Origin: a bacterium HR39
GTDB taxonomy: Bacteria; Pseudomonadota; Alphaproteobacteria; Geminicoccales; Geminicoccaceae
Assembly (NCBI GenBank): GCA_002898955.1
Contig: BEIP01000106.1
Coordinates: forward strand, 1-5,916
DNA length: 5,916 bases
Reading direction: 5' to 3'
The notes below the pieces were generated by a model, which worked only from the letters and a program-made list of their open reading frames with translations, was not told the origin of the DNA and searched no databases. A program made the position numbers and the translations under genes. Shown here piece after piece: positions 1 to 5,601 of the stretch. Position 1 is the first letter of the stretch, and each line of letters opens with the position of its first letter.

Positions 1-956
1 GCGGTCATCATCTGCACCGGCCGATCCGGCAGGAAGCGCACCTCCCCGGGGGCGTTGAGGATCATGTTCATGACCACCGGTGCGCCGCAAAGGTGGGTGA
101 CGCCGTGTTCGCGGATGGCGGTCCAGATGGCCGCCCCCTCCACCTTGCGCAGGCAAACGTGCACCCCCGCCTGCAGCGTCACCGTCCAGGGGAAGCACCA
201 GCCGTTGCAGTGGAACATCGGCAGCGTCCACAGGTAGACGGGAAAGTGCGGCATCTGCCACACGAGGACGTTGCCGACGGCGTTCAGATACGCCCCGCGG
301 TGATGGTAGACGACGCCCTTGGGATCGCCGGTGGTGCCCGAGGTGTAGTTGAGGGCGATGGCCTGCCATTCGTCGGCCGGGAAGTACGGGACGAACTCGG
401 GATCCCCCTCGGCCAGCAGCTCCTCGTAGGTGATCTCGCCGAGCCGCTCGTGCGGGCCGGCGAAGGCTTCGTCCACGTGGTCCACCACCAGGATCCCGCG
501 GCCGAGGCGAGCCAGCGCCTCGCGGATCACCGGCGCGTATTCGGTGTCGGTGATCAGCACCTTCGCCTCGCCGTGGTTCAGGATGAAGGCGATGGTGCCC
601 GGATCGAGCCGCACGTTCAGCGCGTTGAGCACGGCGCCGGCCATGGGCACGCCGAAGTGGGCCTCGAGCTGGGCCGGCACGTTGGGCAACATGGTGGCCA
701 CCGTGTCCCCCGGCCTCACCCCGCGCCGCTCCAGGGCCGAGGCGAGCCGGCGGCAGCGCTCGCGCAGCTCGGCGTAGGTGAAGCGCTGCGCGCCGTGCAC
801 CACCGCGAGGTGCTCGGGATAGACGTCGGCGGTGCGCTCGAGGAAGGTGAGCGGCGTGAGCGCCGCCCAGTTGGCCTCGTTGCGGTCCAGATCGCGCATG
901 TAGGCGCTGTCCGGCGGGAAGGAGCAGATGCGCGGACGGACGAGCGGGCGGCTCAT
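1..956 (-). CDS. AMP-forming acyl-CoA synthetase (AlkK/DmdB-like), N-terminal part, cut by the left window edge
   Basis: This enzyme would activate a carboxylic acid, probably a medium- or long-chain fatty acid or similar acyl substrate, to its acyl-CoA through an acyl-adenylate. It probably acts in the cytoplasm. About 319 residues are visible, whereas this family usually has roughly 540, so the rest of the adenylation domain and the C-terminal lid domain lie beyond the left edge. The phosphate-binding A3 motif YTSGTTGDPKG is at residues 204-214, followed by VVYHHRGAY. The segment LPMFHCNGWCFPWT (245-258) is typical of the AlkK/DmdB branch of the ANL superfamily. The N-terminal LDRNEANWAALTPLTFLERTA (23-43) also fits that branch. 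I chose the ATG at 954-956 because GGAGGAGGT sits six bases upstream; the in-frame Met20 has no such site. It follows the diguanylate cyclase on the same strand after 77 bases. The exact acyl substrate cannot be read from the sequence. Confidence 0.93.
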   Translation of the reverse strand, partial: MSRPLVRPRICSFPPDSAYMRDLDRNEANWAALTPLTFLERTADVYPEHLAVVHGAQRFTYAELRERCRRLASALERRGVRPGDTVATMLPNVPAQLEAHFGVPMAGAVLNALNVRLDPGTIAFILNHGEAKVLITDTEYAPVIREALARLGRGILVVDHVDEAFAGPHERLGEITYEELLAEGDPEFVPYFPADEWQAIALNYTSGTTGDPKGVVYHHRGAYLNAVGNVLVWQMPHFPVYLWTLPMFHCNGWCFPWTVTLQAGVHVCLRKVEGAAIWTAIREHGVTHLCGAPVVMNMILNAPGEVRFLPDRPVQMMT

Positions 957-962
957 GGCGGC

Positions 963-971
963 ACCTCCTCC
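963..971 (-). promoter_or_regulatory. Shine-Dalgarno site of the acyl-CoA synthetase
   Basis: Read on the minus strand, this is GGAGGAGGT, a near-perfect match to the anti-Shine-Dalgarno sequence, six bases before the ATG at 956. It decides the start of the acyl-CoA synthetase in favour of Met1 over the internal Met20. Confidence 0.8.
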
Positions 972-986
972 GTGGGCTCGCGCTCG

Positions 987-1004
987 GGCGGAGACCCCTC
1001 CGCC
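987..1004 (-). repeat. Short GC hairpin between the cyclase and the acyl-CoA synthetase
   Basis: A perfect inverted repeat with 7-base arms (GGCGGAG and CTCCGCC) and a 4-base loop lies in the 77-base gap, 30 bases beyond the cyclase stop codon in the direction of transcription. No T-run follows on the minus strand, so it does not look like a standard intrinsic terminator. It could slow polymerase, protect an mRNA end, or simply be chance in GC-rich DNA. It does not overlap the synthetase ribosome binding site. Confidence 0.4.
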
Positions 1005-1033
1005 GGCAGGGATGGGACGGCCGCGACCCCCGG

Positions 1034-2083
1034 TCAAGGGAGCGGTGCGGCGTCCGGCGCCGACACCTCGGTCTCCGCCACCACGCGGTTGCGGCCCGTC
1101 CGCTTGGCCTCGTAGAGGGCGGCGTCCGCCCGGCGGAACAGCTCCTCGAGCGGCTCGCCGGGCCGGTATTCCGCCACCCCGGCCGAGATGGTCAGGCGGC
1201 CGAGGTCCCGGCCGGTGCGGCGGTCGCGGAGGTGACGCGCACCCACCTCCTCGCGGATCCGCTCGGCCACGGCGAGGGCCGCATCGAGGCCGGCGTCCGC
1301 CAGCAGCAGGACGAACTCCTCGCCGCCGTAGCGGGCGACCAGATCGTCCTGCCGCACGTGCCGGCGCAGCACCTCGGCCACCACCCGCAGCACCGCGTCG
1401 CCCACCTTGTGGCCGTACATGTCGTTGAAGGACTTGAAGTGATCGATGTCCACCACGACCAGCGACAGCAGCCGTCCCGTCTCCATGCTCTCGCGCGCGA
1501 GCTCGCGCAGCCGCCGCTCGTAGGCCTTGCGGTTGGCGAGGCCGGTGAGCGGATCCTGTTCCGCCTCGCGCCGGGCCTGCTCGAGGCTGCTGCGGAGGGT
1601 CGCCACCTCGGCCGCCTTCGCGTGCATCTGCCCCGAGAGCATCCGCAGTTCCGCCGCGACCCGCTTCGCCTCGCCGAGGAGCCGGCCGGCCAGCCGGCAG
1701 ATCTCGCCCGGGTCGCCGTCCCGTGCGATGCGTCCGCCCAGCGCCGCGATGCGGTCGCAGGCCTCCTCGTTGCGGCGACCCGCACCCTGGAGCTGTTCCT
1801 CCACCTCCCGCATGAGCTGCTCGAGGCGCGCGCCGCAGCGCGCCACCGTCCGCTCCATGTCCGAGCGGAGGAAGAAGCGTTCGTACAGCTCCCGGCAGCG
1901 CTCCGGTCCCAGCGGATCGCCGTTCTCCTCGAGGAGCCGGATCATGCGGGAGAGGGCCGGATGGTCGCCGCTGCAGTGCGTGTACCACAGCAGATAGTTC
2001 TCCGGCGTGGGCGGGATGCCCAGCCGGCGGCAGGTGGCGTACACCCGCTCGGCGATGTCGAAGGCGGTCGACGCGTGATCCAT
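1034..2083 (-). CDS. Cytoplasmic GGDEF-domain diguanylate cyclase with a helical N-terminal region
   Basis: The predicted enzyme condenses two GTP molecules into the second messenger c-di-GMP. The 349-residue protein has no signal peptide or membrane segment. Residues about 8-75 form a helical region with PPTPENYLLWY (24-34), which I remember from many alphaproteobacterial diguanylate cyclases and which has no function known to me. Residues about 75-176 are rich in charged heptad-like sequence and probably form a coiled coil or helical linker. The GGDEF domain begins at DPLTGLANR (177-185) and has the metal-binding VDIDHFKSFND (211-221). The active-site loop is GGEEF (253-257), an accepted active variant. 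RQDD (244-247) lies exactly five residues before it and matches the RxxD inhibitory site, so product feedback is expected. No EAL domain is present. The ATG at 2081-2083 has a weak GGGGA five bases upstream. The gene is divergent from manC and may be co-transcribed with the acyl-CoA synthetase. Confidence 0.94.
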   Translation of the reverse strand: MDHASTAFDIAERVYATCRRLGIPPTPENYLLWYTHCSGDHPALSRMIRLLEENGDPLGPERCRELYERFFLRSDMERTVARCGARLEQLMREVEEQLQGAGRRNEEACDRIAALGGRIARDGDPGEICRLAGRLLGEAKRVAAELRMLSGQMHAKAAEVATLRSSLEQARREAEQDPLTGLANRKAYERRLRELARESMETGRLLSLVVVDIDHFKSFNDMYGHKVGDAVLRVVAEVLRRHVRQDDLVARYGGEEFVLLLADAGLDAALAVAERIREEVGARHLRDRRTGRDLGRLTISAGVAEYRPGEPLEELFRRADAALYEAKRTGRNRVVAETEVSAPDAAPLP

Positions 2084-2115
2084 GGACGTCCCCGCTCGCC
2101 GGTGGTGCCGGCATC

Positions 2116-2146
2116 TTGACGCCGGTCCCTCAACGAAGCGTTAAAG
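2116..2146 (+). promoter_or_regulatory. Candidate sigma70-like promoter for the manC-to-mazG gene run
   Basis: TTGACG at 2116-2121 matches the -35 consensus at five of six positions. An AT-rich element around 2140-2146 (GTTAAAG) could serve as the -10 with an 18-19 base spacer, although it matches the consensus at only about three positions. These are the only A/T-richer bases in the divergent intergenic region. It would give a leader of roughly 50 bases before the manC start. No equally good candidate was seen for the leftward cyclase gene. Confidence 0.35.
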
Positions 2147-2155
2147 GGGCGCCCC
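2146..2155. repeat. 10-base perfect palindrome in the divergent promoter region
   Basis: GGGGCGCCCC reads the same on both strands and lies directly after the candidate -10 element, near the expected transcription start of the rightward genes. It could be an operator half or simply a GC-rich coincidence. Confidence 0.3.
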
Positions 2156-2195
2156 GGACGCGGCACGATGCGGGGCTTTCGGGGAAATCGTCCGG
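2154..2195 (+). repeat. Inverted repeat in the manC leader, distal arm overlapping the ribosome binding site
   Basis: The arms CCGGACG (2154-2160) and CGTCCGG (2189-2195) are perfect reverse complements separated by 28 bases. The distal arm includes the first two bases of the GGAG ribosome binding site of manC. An inner pairing of GCCCCG (2151-2156) with CGGGGC (2171-2176) would compete with it. If the transcript starts near 2150, such a stem could reduce initiation at manC. This is inferred from base pairing alone. Confidence 0.35.
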
Positions 2196-2197
2196 AG
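2194..2197 (+). promoter_or_regulatory. Ribosome binding site deciding the manC start
   Basis: GGAG lies nine bases before the ATG at 2207. An in-frame ATG at 2168 would add 13 residues that are not part of the family, and the nucleotidyltransferase fold normally begins only a few residues before the LAGGSGTR loop. Both facts favour the start at 2207. Confidence 0.6.
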
Positions 2198-2206
2198 ATC
2201 CGCTCC

Positions 2207-3580
2207 ATGGATCGACCGATCCCGGTGATCCTCGCCGGCGGTTCGGGCACGCGCCTGTGGCCGGTCAGCCGCACGGCGCTGCCCAAGCACCTGGCGCCGC
2301 TCGTGGGCGGCCACACGCTGTTCCAGCGCACCGTGCTGCGCCTGCGACGGACCGCACCGGGCCCCTTCGTGGTGGTGGGAGCCCTCGCCCAGCGGCTGCT
2401 GCTGGAGCGCCAGCTCGCCGAGATCGGCGCACGGGAGGATGCGTTCCTGCTGTTCGAGCCGGCGGGACGCGACACCGCCGCGGCGGTGGCGGTGGCGGCG
2501 ATGACGGTGGGGGAGGAGCTCGGGGCCGGGCGGCCCATGTGGGTGTGCCCGTCGGACCACCTCGTCACCCGCCCCGAAGTGCTGGAGCGCGCCGCCGGCC
2601 TCGCCCTGCCGGCGGTGCGGGAGGGAGCGATCGCCACCTTCGGCATCGCGCCGGATCGGCCGGAGACGGGCTTCGGCTGGATCGAACTCGGCGAGGAGCT
2701 GGAGCGGGCCGGGGATCTCTCGCTGCGGCGGGTGGTGCGCTTCGTGGAGAAGCCCGACCGCCCGCGCGCCGAGGCCATGCTGGAAAGCGGCCGCTACGTG
2801 TGGAACAGCGGCATGTTCCTCCACCGTGCCGACGCGCTGCTCGAAGAGCTCGCGCGCCACGCCCCGGAGATCGCCGAGGCCGCCCGCCGGGCCTTCCGGG
2901 AGCGTTCGCCCGAGGGGGTGCTGCCGGCGGATCTGTTCGCGGCGGTGCCGAAAGCACCGGTGGACAGGGCGGTGATGGAGAAGAGTCCGCGGCTCGTGGT
3001 GGTGCCGTGCGACCCCGGCTGGTCGGATCTGGGCTCGTGGCGGGCACTGTTCGAGAGCGAGGCGGCGGAGCGCAAGGCGGTGGTGACGCACGGCGACGTG
3101 GTGGCGGAGGAATGCCGGCGCGTCTACGTCCACGCCGGTTCGCGCCTCGTGGCGGTGACGGGCGTGCGGGACCTCGCGGTGATCGAGACGGAGGACGCGG
3201 TGCTGGTGGCCGGGCTCGACCACGCCGCGGGGGTGAAGCGGATCGCCGAGGAGCTGGTGGCGGCCGGGCGGATCGAGGCGCGCGAGCATCCGCGGACGGT
3301 GCGTCCCTGGGGCGTGGAGGCCCGCATCCGCGAGGGCGAGGGCTACCGGCTGCGCGAGCTGCGCATCGACCCCGGCGCCGCCCTGGCCCTCACCGCGCAC
3401 GGACCGACCCTGCTGCAGGTGGTGCGCGGCGAAGCCGCCGTGGAGCGCTCCGGAAAGGATCGCATCGGCCGCGGCGGCCGGCTGGAGCTCACCGCGGGTG
3501 AGGAGGTGCGCATCCGCAACCCCGGCCCCGGTCCGCTCGTGCTGGTCGAGCTCGCACTCGGAAAGGAGACGCCGGCGTGA
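2207..3580 (+). CDS. manC: Mannose-1-phosphate guanylyltransferase, ManC/AlgA type, with a degenerate C-terminal isomerase domain
   Basis: The enzyme is predicted to make GDP-mannose from mannose 1-phosphate and GTP, a precursor for surface polysaccharides and GDP-sugar derivatives. It probably acts in the cytoplasm. The 457-residue product has the nucleotidyltransferase domain in full. It shows LAGGSGTRLWPVSR (9-22), EPAGRDTAAAVAVAAM (84-99), PSDH (115-118), PETGFGWIE (152-160), FVEKPD (179-184), WNSGMF (199-204), VDRAVMEK (252-259) and DPGWSDLGSW (269-278). The linker RLVAVTGVRDLAVIETED (313-330) is typical of bifunctional ManC/AlgA proteins. From RPWG (366-369) a cupin-like phosphomannose isomerase domain follows, but the usual histidine-rich metal-binding motif is replaced by a stretch with one histidine (around 395-407). 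The usual tail ending near YGR is also absent. The usual YPKQF motif reads LPKHL (25-29). I expect guanylyltransferase activity only. It leads a tight plus-strand gene run. Confidence 0.92.
   Translation: MDRPIPVILAGGSGTRLWPVSRTALPKHLAPLVGGHTLFQRTVLRLRRTAPGPFVVVGALAQRLLLERQLAEIGAREDAFLLFEPAGRDTAAAVAVAAMTVGEELGAGRPMWVCPSDHLVTRPEVLERAAGLALPAVREGAIATFGIAPDRPETGFGWIELGEELERAGDLSLRRVVRFVEKPDRPRAEAMLESGRYVWNSGMFLHRADALLEELARHAPEIAEAARRAFRERSPEGVLPADLFAAVPKAPVDRAVMEKSPRLVVVPCDPGWSDLGSWRALFESEAAERKAVVTHGDVVAEECRRVYVHAGSRLVAVTGVRDLAVIETEDAVLVAGLDHAAGVKRIAEELVAAGRIEAREHPRTVRPWGVEARIREGEGYRLRELRIDPGAALALTAHGPTLLQVVRGEAAVERSGKDRIGRGGRLELTAGEEVRIRNPGPGPLVLVELALGKETPA
3564..3568 (+). promoter_or_regulatory. 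Ribosome binding site of the thioesterase, inside the end of manC
   Basis: AGGAG lies eight bases before the GTG at 3577 and inside the last manC codons. It supports the GTG start and translational coupling to manC through the overlapping GTGA. Confidence 0.7.
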
Positions 3581-4071
3581 TCCCCGCACCGCTCGAGAGC
3601 GAAGGCCGCGTGCGGCCCGAGTGGGTCGACTACAACGGCCACATGAACGTGGCCCATTACGTCGCCGCCTTCGACCGTGCGGTCGACGAGCTCTACGACC
3701 GGCTCGGCCTCGGCCGCGCCTACGCCGGGGAGCGCGGGCTCTCCATGTTCGCGGTGGGGGCGGACGTGGACTGGCTGCGCGAGATGCGCGAGGGCGAGCC
3801 CTATCGCGTACGCACACAACTGCTGGACCACGACGACAAGCGGCTGCTCTACCACCAGACCATGCTGCGCGCCGACGGCACGCCGGCCGCCCGGGTCACC
3901 TGGCTCGCGCTGCACGTGGACCTGCGCGCCCGCCGCGCCGCACCCTTTCCGCCCGACCGGCTCGAAGTGGTGCGGGCGGCCGTGGCGGCGCACCGCGGCC
4001 TGCCGGTGCCCGAGGGGCTGGGACGGCGGCTTTCGGTGCGGCGGCCTTGCGCGCCCGCGCGTGCGGACTAG
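3577..4071 (+). CDS. Hotdog-fold thioesterase of the 4HBT/YbgC-like type
   Basis: The 164-residue protein is predicted to hydrolyse an acyl-CoA or acyl-ACP thioester. It probably acts in the cytoplasm as a dimer or higher oligomer, as is usual for hotdog enzymes. The diagnostic segment is RPEWVDYNGHMNVAHY (13-28), in which Asp18 occupies the position of the catalytic aspartate of 4-hydroxybenzoyl-CoA thioesterase-like proteins. The segments DVDWLREMREGEPYRVRTQL (63-82) and ARVTWLALHVDL (105-116) fit the following hotdog strands. APFPP (122-126) and LPVPEGLGRR (142-151) are common near the C-terminus of this group. The length is normal for a single-domain enzyme. The start is GTG, because the next methionine (Met23) lies inside the core motif and a strong AGGAG precedes the GTG. 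The start overlaps the manC stop by four bases. The native substrate is unknown, and neither neighbour points clearly to one. Confidence 0.87.
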   Translation: MIPAPLESEGRVRPEWVDYNGHMNVAHYVAAFDRAVDELYDRLGLGRAYAGERGLSMFAVGADVDWLREMREGEPYRVRTQLLDHDDKRLLYHQTMLRADGTPAARVTWLALHVDLRARRAAPFPPDRLEVVRAAVAAHRGLPVPEGLGRRLSVRRPCAPARAD

Positions 4072-4084
4072 CTGGCGGGCCGGG

Positions 4085-5566
4085 ATGAAGGCCGAACTCA
4101 CCGTCCACAACATTCCCGAATACACCGTCTCCGAACTCGCCTTCGCGGTGAAGCGCAACATCGAGGAGGGGTTCGGGCGGGTGCGCGTGCGCGGCGAGCT
4201 CTCGGGCTACCGGCGCGCCAACTCCGGGCACGCCTACTTCGCCCTCAAGGACGAGCGGGCCGTGCTCGATGCCGTGTGCTGGCGCGGCAGCGTGCGCCTG
4301 TCCTTCGAGCCGGAGGACGGGCTCGAGGTCGTCTGCACCGGCCGCCTCACCACCTATCCCGCCCGCTCCCGCTACCAGATCGTGGTCGAGTCCATGGAGC
4401 CGGCGGGGCTCGGCGCGCTCGTGGCCATGCTGGAGGAGCGCCGCCGCCGGCTGGAGGCGGAGGGGCTGTTCGCCGCCGAGCGCAAGCGGCCGCTGCCCTT
4501 CCTGCCCGAGGTGATCGGGGTGGTGACCTCGCCCACCGGGGCGGTGATCCGCGACATCCTCCACCGCATCGCCGAGCGCTTCCCCCGCCGGGTGGTGCTG
4601 TGGCCGGTGCAGGTGCAGGGCGAGGGGGCGGCGGAGCAGGTGGCGGCGGCCATCCGCGGCTTCTCGGCGCTGCCGCAGGACGGACCGGTGCCGCGTCCCG
4701 ACGTGCTGATCGTGGCGCGCGGCGGCGGCAGCCTCGAGGACCTCATGCCCTTCAACGAGGAGATCGTCGTGCGGGCGGCGGCCGCCTGCACCATCCCGCT
4801 GATTTCCGCCGTCGGCCACGAGACCGACACCACGCTGATCGACCACGCGGCCGACGTGCGCGCGCCCACGCCGACCGCCGCGGCCGAGAAGGCCGTGCCG
4901 GTGCGCCTCGAGCTCGCGCACCGCCTGATGGCGCTGCAGGAGCGCCTCGACCATGCCCTCGAACGCCGGCTGGACGCCCTCGGGCACCGGCTGCAGGCGG
5001 CGGTGCGCGGCCTTCCGGATCCGGTGCGCGAACTCGCCCTCGCCCGCCAGCGTCTGGACGATCTCGCCGAGCGGCTGGGCCACCGCACGCCCGATCGGGT
5101 GCTGGCCGAGCGCGCCCGCGATCTCGCGCACCTCTCGGAACGGGCCGCGCGGGCGGTGCGCGCCGCCGTGGAGCGGGCCGAATTCGGCTTCGGTCGGCTG
5201 GAAGCCCGGCTGCGTCCGGAACGGGTCACGGACCGTCTGGACGAGGGTGCCCGCACCCTCGCCCGCGAGGGCGAGCGGCTGCAGCGCGCCGCGAGCGCCC
5301 GGCTGGAGCGGCTCGACGAGCGGCTCGCGGCACTCGCCCGCGCGCTCGAATCCCTGAGCCACCGGCGGGTGCTGGAGCGGGGCTATGCGCTGGTACGGCG
5401 CGCCGACGACGGCCGCCTGGTGCCGAGCCGCGCCGCGGCGGAAGCAGCGGTGGCCTTCGACGTGGAGTTCCACGACGGCACGCTGCGGCTCGTGCGGCCC
5501 GAGAACGCCGCGCGTCCGCGCACGTCCCGCAGCCGCGCCGACGACCCGCAGCCCGAACTGTTCTGA
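4085..5566 (+). CDS. xseA: Exodeoxyribonuclease VII large subunit
   Basis: XseA with the small subunit XseB forms exonuclease VII, which degrades single-stranded DNA from both ends to short oligonucleotides in DNA repair. The 493-residue protein is slightly longer than the E. coli enzyme (456). An N-terminal OB fold spans about residues 10-105, from PEYTVSELAFAVKRNIEEGF to YQIVVESMEPAG. The catalytic domain shows IGVVTSPTGAVIRDILHRI (144-162), ARGGGSLEDLMPFNEE (211-226) and SAVGHETDTTLIDHAADVRA (241-260), followed by PTPTAAAE (261-268). Residues about 275-425 are arginine- and leucine-rich heptad-like helix, the expected long coiled coil. VLERGYALVRR (429-439) marks the usual C-terminal strand segment. 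The ATG at 4085 places the protein start where the family starts, although it has no clear Shine-Dalgarno sequence. It lies 13 bases after the thioesterase stop, so coupling is likely. The position usually held by Trp in LEDLW is Met here. xseB is not in the window. Confidence 0.97.
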   Translation: MKAELTVHNIPEYTVSELAFAVKRNIEEGFGRVRVRGELSGYRRANSGHAYFALKDERAVLDAVCWRGSVRLSFEPEDGLEVVCTGRLTTYPARSRYQIVVESMEPAGLGALVAMLEERRRRLEAEGLFAAERKRPLPFLPEVIGVVTSPTGAVIRDILHRIAERFPRRVVLWPVQVQGEGAAEQVAAAIRGFSALPQDGPVPRPDVLIVARGGGSLEDLMPFNEEIVVRAAAACTIPLISAVGHETDTTLIDHAADVRAPTPTAAAEKAVPVRLELAHRLMALQERLDHALERRLDALGHRLQAAVRGLPDPVRELALARQRLDDLAERLGHRTPDRVLAERARDLAHLSERAARAVRAAVERAEFGFGRLEARLRPERVTDRLDEGARTLAREGERLQRAASARLERLDERLAALARALESLSHRRVLERGYALVRRADDGRLVPSRAAAEAAVAFDVEFHDGTLRLVRPENAARPRTSRSRADDPQPELF

Positions 5567-5587
5567 TCCGCATCCGCACCGACACCC

Positions 5588-5594
5588 GGAGGGG
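5588..5594 (+). promoter_or_regulatory. Shine-Dalgarno site of mazG
   Basis: GGAGGGG lies seven bases before the ATG at 5602, within the 35-base gap after xseA. It supports that start. No terminator-like hairpin with a T-tract is present in the gap, so read-through from xseA is plausible. Confidence 0.7.
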
Positions 5595-5601
5595 CACGGC
5601 C

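Noticed and set aside
93..1115. Plus-strand open frame opposite the acyl-CoA synthetase and the end of the cyclase
   Set aside because: It spans two real minus-strand genes and their intergenic gap, and its translation is rich in His, Gly, Val and Arg without domain signatures.
1490..1501. 12-base palindrome CTCGCGCGCGAG inside the cyclase gene
   Set aside because: It encodes ordinary Arg-Glu-Leu-Ala-Arg-Glu residues of the GGDEF domain and is a likely chance product of GC-rich codons.
2168..2206. Thirteen extra in-frame codons upstream of manC beginning with ATG
   Set aside because: The extra residues do not belong to the family, and no purine-rich site precedes this ATG at a useful distance. 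The ATG at 2207 has GGAG nine bases upstream.
2477..2500. GCGGTG-like short tandem repeat in manC
   Set aside because: It encodes the conserved Ala/Val-rich helix following GRDT, so protein sequence and codon bias explain it.
2116..3501. Plus-strand open frame in a different frame from manC
   Set aside because: Its translation is an Arg/Gly/Ala-rich low-complexity run with no signature. The manC frame carries all conserved nucleotidyltransferase motifs.
2141..3817. Very long minus-strand open frame opposite manC and the thioesterase
   Set aside because: It mirrors the codons of clear plus-strand genes, has Arg/His/Ala-rich low-complexity translation and no recognisable motif. Long antisense frames are expected in DNA this GC-rich.
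3677..4084. Upstream in-frame extension of xseA overlapping the thioesterase
   Set aside because: The family starts within about ten residues of the PEYTVSEL motif, and the thioesterase in the other frame explains this stretch.
3896..5473. Long minus-strand open frame opposite xseA
   Set aside because: The translation is compositionally biased and matches no family I know, while the opposite strand carries every XseA signature. It is a shadow of GC-rich coding sequence.
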